Source: Streptomyces sp. DvalAA-43 | GTDB taxonomy: Bacteria; Actinomycetota; Actinomycetes; Streptomycetales; Streptomycetaceae | Reading direction: 5' to 3' | DNA length: 64,000 bases | NCBI RefSeq assembly: GCF_900091725.1 | Contig: NZ_FMBW01000066.1 | Span: 1-64,000, forward strand | In this document: piece by piece, positions 34,403 to 43,160 of the stretch | Numbering within the stretch: position 1 is the first letter of the stretch | Layout of the letters: every line of letters begins with the position of its first letter | Position numbers and translations under genes: made by a program | The notes under the pieces: generated by a model | The model's database searches: none | Told to the model about the DNA's origin: nothing | Seen by the model: only the letters and a program-made list of their open reading frames with translations

Positions 34403-36672
34403 ACACCCCATGGCTGACGGTGCCGGGCGAGCAGCCGCAGGACACCGCCACCCTCGCCGTCTGCTTCGCGCCCACCGGCGCCCACGGCTCCACGTTCGCG
34501 AGCTGGCGCGACAAGCTCCCCGAGGACATCACCCTCGCCTTCGTCGTCCCGCCGGGCCGCGGCACCCGCGTCGACGAGGAGCCCGTCACCGACGTGGCCG
34601 TCTACGCCGACGCGGTGGCGGCCGGGATACGCGAACTGCGCAGCGGGCGGCGGCTGGTGCTGATCGGGGTCAGCCTCGGCGCCCTGCTCGCCTACGAGAC
34701 CTGCCGCCGGCTGCTCGACTCCGGGGTGCCCGTCGCCCGGCTGTGCGCCGTGGCCGGACAGTGTCCCGCCGACTTCCACGGTCGCGGCGAGGAGGTGACC
34801 GTCGAGGACGCCCGCGCCTTCGTCGCCGGGACCGGACTGACCGATCCGGAGCTGCTCGCGGACCCCGAGTTCGAGGAGGTGCTGCTGCCTCCCGTCATGG
34901 CCGATCTGCGGTTGGCCGCCGGGTACGACGGCCGGCGCGGAGCCGTTCCACAGGTCGAGCTGCGTGCGGTGTGGGCCACCGACGACCCGCACGTGCCCGA
35001 GGTCACCGTGCGCCGCTGGGCCGAGTGGACCCGGGGCGCGTGCACCCTGCTGTCCGTCGAGGGCGGGCACTACGCCCACCAGGAGAATCCGGCCGCGGTC
35101 ATCGCCGCCTGCCTCGACGGACTCCCCGGAACCCGGCCGTCCCGGCGTTCCGTGCTCGGTGCCGGGGCGACGGCCGTCGCCTCCACGGTGCTGGGCCTCG
35201 GCGCGGTGGCCTCCGCGGCCCCCGCGGCGCGGGCCGACTCGGCGACGTCGACGGGGACGGGCAGCGCCTCCTTCGACGGCGACCCCACCGACCCCGTGGG
35301 CCTCGCCGTCGCCATGATCCGCCAGAACACCAGTAACCCGGGCGACGGCGCCGTCACCCTGCCGCTCGCCCGGATGCTCCAGGACATCTTCCGGTCCGCC
35401 GGGGTCGGCACCGAGATCGTGCCCACCCCCAAGGACGGCAACGTCCACTTCTTCGCCCGCGTCGCCGGCAGCGGACCGGCGACGAAGAAGCCCCTGGTCC
35501 TGCTCGGCCACTCCGACGTGGTGCCCGCCATCGGAGACCGGTGGGAGACGGACCCCTTCGCCGCGGAGATCAAGGACGGCAAGCTCTACGGCCGCGGCTC
35601 GCTGGACATGAAGGGCGTCAACGCCGCCTTCGTCGCCGCTCTGCTGCGCCACGTCCGCGAAGGAGCGGCCTTCGACCGCGACATCGTCTTCTGGTCCGAC
35701 TGCGACGAGGAACAGGGCCCCTACGGCGTGCGCTGGTTCCTCACGGAACACCCCGGCAAGGTGGCGGCGGGCGCGGTCATCACCGAGGGCGGCTGGGTAC
35801 TCAACCAGCGCGACGGCACCACGCCCATGATCGCCTCGCTCACCTGCAACGACAAGCGTTCGCTGCTGCTGCGCCTGGAGACCGCCTCGTACGCCACCCA
35901 CACCTCCAAGCCGTTCAGCGGCCAGGCGGTGATCCGGCTGGGCGAGGTGCTCGACCAGCTCGGGCAGTGGCGTGCCCACATCCGCCCGAACGCACTGTCC
36001 CGGCGGTACTTCGCCGAACTGGCCGAGGCCACCACCGACCGGCCCTTCGCCGAGGCGCTCCGGGAGATGCTCGACGCCCGCACGGACCGGCAGCGGGACC
36101 GGGCGGGGGAGAAGGTGGTGCGGCTCAGCGAGACCCCGGAGCTGCACAACGCGATGCTGCGCACCACGCTGGCCTTCACCGCGGCGCAGTCCGGCTACTA
36201 CCCGAGCATCGTGCCGGGCACGGCGACCGCGGAATTCCGGGCCGCCTTCCTGCCGGGGGCCGAGGACCCCGGACGCACCGTCGCCGAACTGCGCTCGCTG
36301 ATCGGCAACCGGGCGACGCTGAGTGTCGTCGGCAACCCCGGTGAGACCGAGCAGCAGGCCCTGGACCGGCTGCGCGGCTATCTCGCCACACCCGACTCCG
36401 ACTACGACACGGACGTCTTCCGCGCCTGGCAGAGCGCCGTACGCCGGACCCACCCCGGAGTACGGGCCACCGCCTGCCAGTTCGAGGCGGTCACCAGCGC
36501 GGTGCCGTTCCGGGAGGAGAACATACCCGTGTACGGCATGTATCCGTTCACCGTGAACCGGGACATGCTCAAGCGCATGCACGGCACCGATGAACACATC
36601 GGTGTCGAGGCGCTGCGACAGGGTACCGAGACCGTCTACCAGCTCCTGGCCGGACTGCGCACCGACGCCTGA
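34399..36672 (+). CDS. Thioesterase fused to M20 metallopeptidase with internal Tat-like signal
   Basis: A 757-residue two-domain protein, last in the NRPS operon. Residues 1-240 are a type II/TE-like alpha/beta hydrolase with GVSLG (Ser92) and a C-terminal GGHYAHQE (His224). Residues 248-280 look like a Tat signal: RR at 249-250, a hydrophobic stretch, and AARA. Residues about 290-757 are an M20 peptidase with LLGHSDVVP (His371), GRGSLDMKG, CDEEQG (E437-E438), ITEGG and a late HIGVEAL His, so the two-metal site looks complete. No stop or ribosome site separates the halves. The TE should release peptide; the peptidase may mature or inactivate it. Confidence 0.88.
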   Translation: MNTPWLTVPGEQPQDTATLAVCFAPTGAHGSTFASWRDKLPEDITLAFVVPPGRGTRVDEEPVTDVAVYADAVAAGIRELRSGRRLVLIGVSLGALLAYETCRRLLDSGVPVARLCAVAGQCPADFHGRGEEVTVEDARAFVAGTGLTDPELLADPEFEEVLLPPVMADLRLAAGYDGRRGAVPQVELRAVWATDDPHVPEVTVRRWAEWTRGACTLLSVEGGHYAHQENPAAVIAACLDGLPGTRPSRRSVLGAGATAVASTVLGLGAVASAAPAARADSATSTGTGSASFDGDPTDPVGLAVAMIRQNTSNPGDGAVTLPLARMLQDIFRSAGVGTEIVPTPKDGNVHFFARVAGSGPATKKPLVLLGHSDVVPAIGDRWETDPFAAEIKDGKLYGRGSLDMKGVNAAFVAALLRHVREGAAFDRDIVFWSDCDEEQGPYGVRWFLTEHPGKVAAGAVITEGGWVLNQRDGTTPMIASLTCNDKRSLLLRLETASYATHTSKPFSGQAVIRLGEVLDQLGQWRAHIRPNALSRRYFAELAEATTDRPFAEALREMLDARTDRQRDRAGEKVVRLSETPELHNAMLRTTLAFTAAQSGYYPSIVPGTATAEFRAAFLPGAEDPGRTVAELRSLIGNRATLSVVGNPGETEQQALDRLRGYLATPDSDYDTDVFRAWQSAVRRTHPGVRATACQFEAVTSAVPFREENIPVYGMYPFTVNRDMLKRMHGTDEHIGVEALRQGTETVYQLLAGLRTDA

Positions 36673-36673
36673 G

Positions 36674-36728
36674 CCCGTGACGCGCCGTGCGGGCGGGCTC
36701 CGGCCCGGCCCGCATGGCGCGTCACGGG
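36674..36728. terminator. Very strong bidirectional terminator between the NRPS cluster and glpK
   Basis: A 21-bp stem with a single G-T pair (arms 36674-36694 and 36708-36728) and a 13-base loop fills the whole gap between the convergent stop codons. It is the longest stem I saw in the window. Confidence 0.85.
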
Positions 36729-36729
36729 G

Positions 36730-38247
36730 TCACTCCACGCTCACCCAGTCCAGGGTGCGTTCCACGGCCCGCTTCCAGTTCGCGTAACCCTCCGTCCGCC
36801 GCTCCTCGCTCCACTGCGGCTCCCAGCGCTTCGACTCCTGCCAGTGCTCCCGCAACTCGCCCTGGTCCCGCCAGAAACCGGTGGCCAGTCCGGCCGCGTA
36901 GGCGGCACCGAGCGCGGTCGTCTCGGCGACGACCGGGCGGCTGACCGGAACTCCGAGCACATCCGCCTGGATCTGCATGCAGAGGTCGTTGGCCGTGACC
37001 CCGCCGTCGACCTTCAGCACGTCGAGGTGGACACCGGAGTCCTGCTCCATCGCCTCCACCACGTCCCGGCTCTGGTAGCAGATGGCTTCCAGAGTGGCCC
37101 TCGCCAGATGGCCGTTGGTGTTGTAGCGGGCCAGGCCGACGATGGCACCCCGGGCATCCGAGCGCCAGTATGGGGCGAAGAGACCGGAGAAGGCCGGCAC
37201 GAAGTACATCCCGCCGTTGTCCTCGACCGTCCGGGCGAGGTGCTCGCTCTCGCCCGCGGCCGTGATGACCTTCATCTGGTCGCGCAGCCACTGCACCGCG
37301 GACCCGGTGACCGCGATGGAGCCCTCCAGAGCGTAGACCGGCGCACTTTGCCCGAACCGGTAGGCGACGGTGGTGAGGAGCCCGTGCTTCGACCGGATCA
37401 GTTCCGTACCGGTGTTGAGCACCAGGAAGTTGCCGGTGCCGTACGTGTTCTTCGCCTCGCCCGGCTCGAAGCACACCTGACCCACCGTGGCCGCCTGCTG
37501 GTCGCCGAGCACCCCGGTGATCGGGATCGCCGCGCGCAGCGGCCGGGACGTACGGGTGCGGCCGTACGCCTCCGCGTCGGAGGAGGGCCTGATGGCCGGG
37601 AGCATCGCGCGGGGGATGCCGAAGATGTCCAGCAGTTCGTCGTCCCAGTCGAGCGTCTCCAGGTTCATCAGCATCGTCCGGCTGGCGTTGGTGACATCGG
37701 TGGCGTGGATACCGCCGTCGGGGCCGCCGGTGAGGTTCCACAACACCCAGCAGTCGGTGTTCCCGAACACCGCGTGCCCCCGCTCCGCGGCCGCGCGGAC
37801 CCCGTCGACGTGGTCGAGGATCCACTTGATCTTCCCGCCGGAGAAGTACGTGGCCGGGGGAAGACCCGACTTGCGCCGGATGACCTCGCCATGACCGTCG
37901 TTCTCCAGGGCCTTGGCGATCGAGTCGGTGCGGGTGTCCTGCCACACGATCGCGTTGCAGTACGGACGGCCGGTGCGCGGGTCCCAGACGACCGTCGTCT
38001 CGCGCTGGTTGGTGATCCCGATGGCGTCGAGATCCGTGGCGCTCAGACCTCCGGTGCGCAGAGCGGTCTGCATCACCGAGTTGGTGCGTTCCCAGATCTC
38101 CACCGGGTCGTGCTCCACCCACCCCGACCGGGGCAGGATCTGCTCGTGCTCCAACTGGTGCTTGGCCACTTCGTTCCCACCGTGATCGAAGATCATGAAG
38201 CGGCTGCTGGTGGTGCCTTGGTCCACTGCTCCGACGAAGTCCGCCAT
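36730..38247 (-). CDS. glpK: Glycerol kinase
   Basis: A 505-residue FGGY-family kinase, the usual length for GlpK, which phosphorylates glycerol to glycerol-3-phosphate with ATP in the cytoplasm. The N-terminus reads GAVDQGTTSSRFMIFDHGG. Substrate and family signatures include GITNQRETTVVWD, NAIVWQDTRTDS and VDGGVTANDLCMQIQADVLG. ATG 38247 follows GGGAG. It lies 46 bases downstream of the glycerol facilitator gene, so import and phosphorylation are co-expressed. No GylR-type regulator is next to it. Confidence 0.95.
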   Translation of the reverse strand: MADFVGAVDQGTTSSRFMIFDHGGNEVAKHQLEHEQILPRSGWVEHDPVEIWERTNSVMQTALRTGGLSATDLDAIGITNQRETTVVWDPRTGRPYCNAIVWQDTRTDSIAKALENDGHGEVIRRKSGLPPATYFSGGKIKWILDHVDGVRAAAERGHAVFGNTDCWVLWNLTGGPDGGIHATDVTNASRTMLMNLETLDWDDELLDIFGIPRAMLPAIRPSSDAEAYGRTRTSRPLRAAIPITGVLGDQQAATVGQVCFEPGEAKNTYGTGNFLVLNTGTELIRSKHGLLTTVAYRFGQSAPVYALEGSIAVTGSAVQWLRDQMKVITAAGESEHLARTVEDNGGMYFVPAFSGLFAPYWRSDARGAIVGLARYNTNGHLARATLEAICYQSRDVVEAMEQDSGVHLDVLKVDGGVTANDLCMQIQADVLGVPVSRPVVAETTALGAAYAAGLATGFWRDQGELREHWQESKRWEPQWSEERRTEGYANWKRAVERTLDWVSVE

Positions 38248-38293
38248 GGCATGCTCCCTCTCCTGAGTCCGGGCTCGGCGATGGAACCGGGCG

Positions 38294-39139
38294 TCACTTG
38301 TCGGGCAGTACGGGGATGCTGCCCTCCGGCTCCTCCTCCGGCGAGGGCAGGAAGCGGCTGACGAAGGTCTTGTAGAAGAACGCCCCCACCAGGCCGCCGA
38401 CGAGCGGTCCCACGATCGGCACCCAGAAGTAGAAATTCCCGTACTGGTCCCGCCACGCCCCTCCGTAGCCGGTGAGGAAGCTCGCGAGCCGGGGGCCGAA
38501 GTCACGGGCCGGATTGATCGCGTACCCGGCGTTGGTCCCGAACGCCATGCCGATGGCCACCACGATGAGGCCCACGATGAACGGGCTGAGGTTGGCACCC
38601 GGCGGGGTGTTGAGGAGGTCCGTGACCGCGAAGATCAGCAGGATGAGGATGGCGGTGCCGATGACCTGGTCCCGGAATGCCCCCCATTCGTGCACCGGGA
38701 GGGCCGGGTTCCCGTTGGCGGGCAGGGTGGAGAACACGAACTGGGTCTTGATCGTGTGCCCGGGGTCCGCCTTCGCCAGCGCCTCCGTGTAGTTCCATCG
38801 CACCAGCAGCGCCCCGACGAACGCGCCCGCGAGCTGTGCGAGCGAGTACGGAGCCACTTTCCTCCAGGGGAAGTCCTTGAAGGCGGCCAGCGAGACCGTC
38901 ACCGCCGGATTGAGATGGGCACCGCTCAGCCGGCCCGCCACATAGACGCCGAGGGTGACGCCGAGGCCCCATGCCCAGGCGATACTGTCGTGATTCCCGA
39001 GGCCGCCGGGCGGGTCGGTGAGCGCACCGCCTGCCACGACCTGGGCCACGACACCACAGCCGAAGAGGATGAGAATCATCGTGCCGAGAAACTCCGCGGA
39101 GAGTTCCCCGGCGATTCCCGGTTTCCTGAGCCGCTGCAT
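38294..39139 (-). CDS. glpF: Glycerol uptake facilitator (MIP/aquaglyceroporin)
   Basis: A 281-residue channel with six transmembrane helices and the two half-helices HLNPAVTV and AINPARDFGPR. The Asp after the second NPA box is the mark of glycerol-conducting members. It lets glycerol enter by diffusion, trapped by the kinase downstream. ATG 39139 is used; an in-frame ATG at 39190 would add a short hydrophilic leader. The gap to 39431 must hold its promoter and that of the divergent DUF6153-like gene; I see no clear operator in it. Confidence 0.93.
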   Translation of the reverse strand: MQRLRKPGIAGELSAEFLGTMILILFGCGVVAQVVAGGALTDPPGGLGNHDSIAWAWGLGVTLGVYVAGRLSGAHLNPAVTVSLAAFKDFPWRKVAPYSLAQLAGAFVGALLVRWNYTEALAKADPGHTIKTQFVFSTLPANGNPALPVHEWGAFRDQVIGTAILILLIFAVTDLLNTPPGANLSPFIVGLIVVAIGMAFGTNAGYAINPARDFGPRLASFLTGYGGAWRDQYGNFYFWVPIVGPLVGGLVGAFFYKTFVSRFLPSPEEEPEGSIPVLPDK

Positions 39140-39431
39140 GGGGATCTCGCTTCCTGTCGGCGCACGACTGTTGGCGGCATAGATCCACATATGAGCCTAA
39201 ACGGCGGGAATTGGTTCCGCACTCGGTGACGAACACACTGCTTCCGCACCTCCCGGGGCGGGAACGTGCGGCCCCTGCCACCGGGAGGACGGAATCGTGC
39301 GACGCGTCTCGGCCGGCCGTCGTGGCCCTGTCCGGGCGGCAGGGAGCGGGGCGCCACCGGGCCGGAAACCCGGTGGGGGTATCGTCGGGCTCGCACCGCA
39401 GGACCCGTACGACCGAACATGCGAGGCAGCC

Positions 39432-39851
39432 GTGGATCGCGGACGGACGCGCACACCGGGAATGTCCCGGCTGCTCGTGCTGTGCGCCGTCCTGTCCGGG
39501 CTGTTCCTCATGCACGGCGCACCGGCGAGCGCCGCGGAGGGCTGCCATGACGCGACGGCCATGACCGCGGCCTCGCCCGTGTCCATGACGACGACCGCCG
39601 ACCACTCCGCGATGCGGGGCGAGCACGGCCCTGCTCGCGCGGCCGCCGCCGGGTCCGCGACGGACGGCGAGTCATGTGTGTTCACCCATGCCCGTGACCG
39701 GGTGCTGCCGCTGCTCATGGCGCTGGGGCTGGTGCTCCTGGCCGTCCGGGAGCTCGCCGGGCACCGCACCGCCGTACGCGGACCGGCCCGGCGAGGACCG
39801 CCGTTCGCCGGCAGGGAACTGCTGCTCCAGGTGTGCATCGCGCGGACGTGA
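39432..39851 (+). CDS. DUF6153-like small membrane/secreted protein
   Basis: A 139-residue protein starting at GTG 39432 (GAGG five bases upstream); ATG 39462 is a plausible shorter start. A hydrophobic signal (RLLVLCAVLSGLFLMHG) is followed by a linker rich in His, Met and Cys, then a second hydrophobic segment (VLPLLMALGLVLLAVREL). The composition matches the DUF6153 type often found near copper- and DUF305-related genes; function unknown. It lies 100 bases before the DUF305 gene and is probably co-transcribed. Confidence 0.65.
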   Translation: MDRGRTRTPGMSRLLVLCAVLSGLFLMHGAPASAAEGCHDATAMTAASPVSMTTTADHSAMRGEHGPARAAAAGSATDGESCVFTHARDRVLPLLMALGLVLLAVRELAGHRTAVRGPARRGPPFAGRELLLQVCIART

Positions 39852-39953
39852 CAGGAATCCGCCGGTCCACGGCCTTTCGGGGACGGACCGGCCGGACGGC
39901 CCTGCCCTTTCGCGCGCCACGGATGTGGCGCATCCACCTGGAGAGAACCTGTG

Positions 39954-40628
39954 ATGTCCGTTTCCCTGCCCTCCACTGCCCGCCGCCGCTCGCTCGCGGT
40001 CGCTGGTACCGTCGCCGCCCTCGCCCTGGCACTGACGGCCTGCGGATCCTCCGACGGCTCGAAGTCCGGCGATTCGTCCAAGCCCGGCATGGACCACGGC
40101 GCGGGCAGCGCCTCCGCACCGGCCACTCCCGGGGGCACGTTCAACGACGCGGACGTGGAGTTCGCGCAGCAGATGATCCCGCACCACCAGCAGGCCATCG
40201 AGATGGCGAAGCTGGCCGACGGCCGCGCCGCCGACCCCGGGATCAAGAAGCTGGCCACCGCGATCGAGAAGGCCCAGGACCCCGAGATCAGCACGATGAG
40301 GAGCTGGCTGACCTCGTGGGGCAAGCCGCTGCCCGCCGCCTCGTCCTCGATGGGTGACATGCCCGGCATGGACCACGGATCGGACGGTTCGGGAATGCCC
40401 GGAATGATGTCCGACAAGGACATGAGCGACCTGGAAGCGGCCAAGGGCGAGGACTTCGACAAGAAGTTCGCCCAGCTCATGATCGGCCACCACCAGGGCG
40501 CGGTCACCATGGCCGAGGACGAGCGGAAGAACGGTGACCACGCCGACGCGAAGAAGCTCGCCGACGCTGTCGTCACCGCCCAGACCGCCGAGATCGAGCA
40601 GATGAACAAGATCCTCGACAGGCTCTGA
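39954..40628 (+). CDS. DUF305 lipoprotein
   Basis: A 224-residue extracellular lipoprotein (lipobox LALALTAC) of the DUF305/ferritin-like family. Two helical repeats each carry a His pair: MIPHHQQAIEMAKL near residue 75 and MIGHHQGAVTMAED near 178. A Met-rich linker (GDMPGMDHGSDGSGMPGMM) lies between them. These features suggest copper or silver binding outside the cell. GGAGAG is at 39940; GTG 39951 or ATG 39954 could start it. Confidence 0.88.
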   Translation: MSVSLPSTARRRSLAVAGTVAALALALTACGSSDGSKSGDSSKPGMDHGAGSASAPATPGGTFNDADVEFAQQMIPHHQQAIEMAKLADGRAADPGIKKLATAIEKAQDPEISTMRSWLTSWGKPLPAASSSMGDMPGMDHGSDGSGMPGMMSDKDMSDLEAAKGEDFDKKFAQLMIGHHQGAVTMAEDERKNGDHADAKKLADAVVTAQTAEIEQMNKILDRL

Positions 40629-40638
40629 TCCCACCAGG

Positions 40639-40693
40639 GGTGCGGGCCTCCGGCGCATGACGTCCGGTCGACGTCACGGGAGAGGCCCGCACC
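40639..40693. terminator. Bidirectional terminator after the DUF305 gene
   Basis: A 12-bp perfect outer stem (GGTGCGGGCCTC with its complement at 40682-40693) encloses a second small hairpin, TGACGT/ACGTCA. It lies between the convergent DUF305 and ABC-F genes. Confidence 0.7.
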
Positions 40694-40726
40694 TCCGGTA
40701 CGTCCCGGAGCCCGGCCGCCGAGTGC

Positions 40727-42391
40727 TCAGACGGAGGTGCCCGGTGCCGCGAGCAGCTCGGCCACCTCCTGCGCGGTGGTCTCCCGGAGCTCCTCCGCGA
40801 CCAGCAGCCACCGGGTGATGCCGATCGATTCGAGGAACGGCAGATCGTGACTGGCGATCAACAGCGCCCCCTCGTAGGACTCCAGCGCACCGGTCAGCTG
40901 CCGCACACTGGCGATGTCCAGGTTGTTGGTCGGTTCGTCCATCATCAGCAGCTGCGGGGCCGGAGCGGCGAGCATCGTCGCCGCGAGTGCGGCCCGGAAG
41001 CGTTCCCCGCCCGAGAGCGTGCCCGCCGGCTGTTCCGCGCGCTTCCCCCGGAACAGGAAGCGCGCGAGCTGGGCGCGGATGTGGTTGTCGGTGACCCCGG
41101 GAGCCGTGCGGGCCACGTTCGCCGCGACGCTCAGCTCCTCGTCCAGCACATCGAGCCGCTGCGGAAGGAACCGCACCGGCACAAAGGTCCTGGCCTCGCC
41201 GGACAGGGGGGCCAGTTCTCCGGTGAGCGTGCGCAGCAGCGTCGTCTTCCCGGCGCCGTTGCGGCCGACGAGCGCGATCCGCTCGGGCCCGTGCACCTGG
41301 AGAGTGCCCTCGCGCAGTCTGCCGAACCGGGGACGTACCCCGTCCAGGCTCAGCACGGCGCGACCGGTGGGCACCGCCGTGTGGGGCAGGCTCACGCGGA
41401 TCTCGGCATCGTCGCGGATGGCCTCCGCAGCCTCCTCGCGGCGTTCGCGCGCCTCATCGAGCCGCTCTTCGTGGACGCCGCGCAGCTTGCCCGCCGACTC
41501 CTGCGCGGACCGCTTGCGGCGGCCGGCCAGGATCTTCGGCAGACCGCCCTCGGCCTCGATCCTCCGCCCGTTCCGCTGGCGGCGGGCCAGCTTCACCTGG
41601 GTCTCCTCCAGTTCACGTTTCTGGCGGCGCAGATCCGCCTCGGCGGCCCGCAACGTCCGCCCGGCGGCCTCCTGTTCGGTGGCCACGGCTTCCTGGTACG
41701 CGGACCAGCCACCGCCGTACCAGTTCACGGACCCGGTGCGCAGTTCGGCGACGCGGTCCACGCGCTCCAGCAGCTCACGGTCATGGCTGACGACGACCAG
41801 GATGCCCGAGCGCCAGGAGTCGACGGCCTCGTAGAGCCTCCTGCGTGCGAACGCGTCGAGATTGTTGGTGGGTTCGTCCAGGAGCAGGATGTCGGGGCGC
41901 TCCAGCAGCAGTGCCGCCAGGCGCAGCAGAACGGTCTCCCCGCCGGACAACTGCCCTACGGTGCGGTCGAGTTCGATGCCGCCGAGGCCGAGCGAGCCCA
42001 ACGTCGCCAGGGCCCGTTCCTCGACGTCCCAGTCGTCGCCGATCGTCTCGAAGTGCCTCTCGTCGACATCGCCCGACTCGATGGCACGCAGCGCGTCGCG
42101 CCGCTCGGCGATGCCGAGGGCCCGGTCCACCCGCAGCGTGGTGTCGAGGGTGATGTTCTGCGGCAGGTGGGCGAGGCTGCCGCTGATGGTCACCGACCCC
42201 TGGGAGGGGCGGAGTTGACCGGCGAGCAGCCGCAGCAGTGTGGATTTGCCCGCACCATTGGTCCCGACGAGACCGACACGGCCCCGGCCGATGGTGAGCG
42301 AGAGCCCGTCGAAAACGGTCGTGCCGTCCGGCCGACGGAAGGTCAGCGCCGAGCAGGTGAGGGAGGCGCCGGGGATGGTGGGTGTCGCCAT
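40727..42391 (-). CDS. ABC-F family ATPase (ribosome-associated)
   Basis: A 554-residue soluble protein with two ABC domains and no membrane segments. Walker A boxes are GTNGAGKST and GRNGAGKTT, signatures LSGGE in both halves, and Walker B boxes ILLLDEPTNNLD and LLMMDEPTNNLD. A charged coiled-coil linker between the domains corresponds to the P-site tRNA interaction motif of ABC-F proteins. Such proteins act on the ribosome; some protect it from macrolides, lincosamides or pleuromutilins, others are housekeeping. The start ATG 42391 follows GAGGAA. The long structured leader suggests attenuation control. Confidence 0.9.
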   Translation of the reverse strand: MATPTIPGASLTCSALTFRRPDGTTVFDGLSLTIGRGRVGLVGTNGAGKSTLLRLLAGQLRPSQGSVTISGSLAHLPQNITLDTTLRVDRALGIAERRDALRAIESGDVDERHFETIGDDWDVEERALATLGSLGLGGIELDRTVGQLSGGETVLLRLAALLLERPDILLLDEPTNNLDAFARRRLYEAVDSWRSGILVVVSHDRELLERVDRVAELRTGSVNWYGGGWSAYQEAVATEQEAAGRTLRAAEADLRRQKRELEETQVKLARRQRNGRRIEAEGGLPKILAGRRKRSAQESAGKLRGVHEERLDEARERREEAAEAIRDDAEIRVSLPHTAVPTGRAVLSLDGVRPRFGRLREGTLQVHGPERIALVGRNGAGKTTLLRTLTGELAPLSGEARTFVPVRFLPQRLDVLDEELSVAANVARTAPGVTDNHIRAQLARFLFRGKRAEQPAGTLSGGERFRAALAATMLAAPAPQLLMMDEPTNNLDIASVRQLTGALESYEGALLIASHDLPFLESIGITRWLLVAEELRETTAQEVAELLAAPGTSV

Positions 42392-42529
42392 GGTGTTCCT
42401 CGCAGTCGCAAACGCAATGAATGGGGGATTCGTATGCGAGCACCACGCGGCGACCGGGCAGCGGAGGGAGGTGTGGCGGTCCTGATCGATCAAGGGACGG
42501 CTCATGCACCGAGGTCGCATCCACGCGGG

Positions 42530-42587
42530 GTCACGGGCAGCGCGGAGCGCTGCTACGGCGTGACGGGCGTACGGGCTGAGCCGTACG
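42530..42587 (-). promoter_or_regulatory. Two hairpins in the ABC-F leader
   Basis: Read on the minus strand, a 7-bp hairpin (CGTACGG/CCGTACG, 42568-42587) is followed by an interrupted hairpin at 42530-42564 with outer GTCACG/CGTGAC and inner GCAGCG/CGCTGC arms. They lie 140-200 bases before the ABC-F start. An in-frame upstream coding run with possible ATG starts lies between them and the gene. Attenuation by antibiotic-stalled ribosomes is known for other ABC-F genes; here it is inferred. Confidence 0.4.
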
Positions 42588-42599
42588 GCGCGATGTTCG

Positions 42600-43018
42600 C
42601 GGACCTCAGATGCGCAACGTCCACCTCTATCGGAGACAACAGGACCTTGAAACCATAACGGCGGGGCGAGGGGATGGCAATCTCTCCCGACGCCGGGCAG
42701 GGGGTCGGGCATCGGCGGCCCGCACGGCGGGATGCGCGTCCCATATATGCGATTCAAGCTGGTTGCCCTTTTATTCGGCTAAGCATAATTTGCGTGATTA
42801 CGCGTCTTTTGTTGTGGTGCGAAATGCGCCTTTTGCGGTTCTGTGGCGCGAGTCACCTTCGAGCCTCCCGGTTTCGCCCGTGTGCTTCGGTGCCCTTTCC
42901 GTGCAAGGGGAGGGAATGGCTCGATGTGAGTTGGGTTACCGCGATTGCCTCGACTCGATCTTGTAAGTGAATTGCATTCGGAAATTAGGGGCTTGTTCCT
43001 TTCGGCCCTTCTCGCCTA
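42600..43018. other. AT-richer intergenic stretch upstream of the riboswitch
   Basis: No convincing gene is present. The segment around 42750-42850 is clearly AT-richer than its surroundings (runs such as CCTTTTATTCGGCTAAGCA). It should contain the promoters for the divergent ABC-F gene and for the riboswitch-led transglycosylase transcript. Small open frames here lack ribosome sites and streptomycete codon bias. Confidence 0.4.
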
Positions 43019-43160
43019 CGGTCACCGTCAATCCGGACGGAACGCCGAATCCTGCCGCCGCCCGGCCATCCCACCCACTCGTGTACGGCAGGAGCGGGGA
43101 ACCCAGGTAAGCCGCCGATCCGGTGTCCGGAACGGCTCGGGGTGAAGTCGCATTCCGTGT
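43019..43160 (+). ncRNA. Cyclic di-AMP (ydaO/yuaA) riboswitch
   Basis: The leader contains landmarks of the streptomycete ydaO class in order: AACGCCGAATCCTGCCGCC, then GGCAGGAGCGGGGAACCCAG, then GTAAGCCGCCGATC with its closing arm GGCTC, and finally GGGGTGAAGTCGC. The paired arms CTGCC/GGCAG are visible. This class binds cyclic di-AMP and usually switches off downstream cell-wall lytic or resuscitation-factor genes by early termination. The gene downstream is a secreted transglycosylase-type protein, which fits. Boundaries are approximate. Confidence 0.85.

Noticed and set aside
42610..42970. Overlapping small plus-strand frames before the riboswitch
   Set aside because: No ribosome site, no streptomycete codon bias and no conserved features; the region is better read as leader and promoter DNA.
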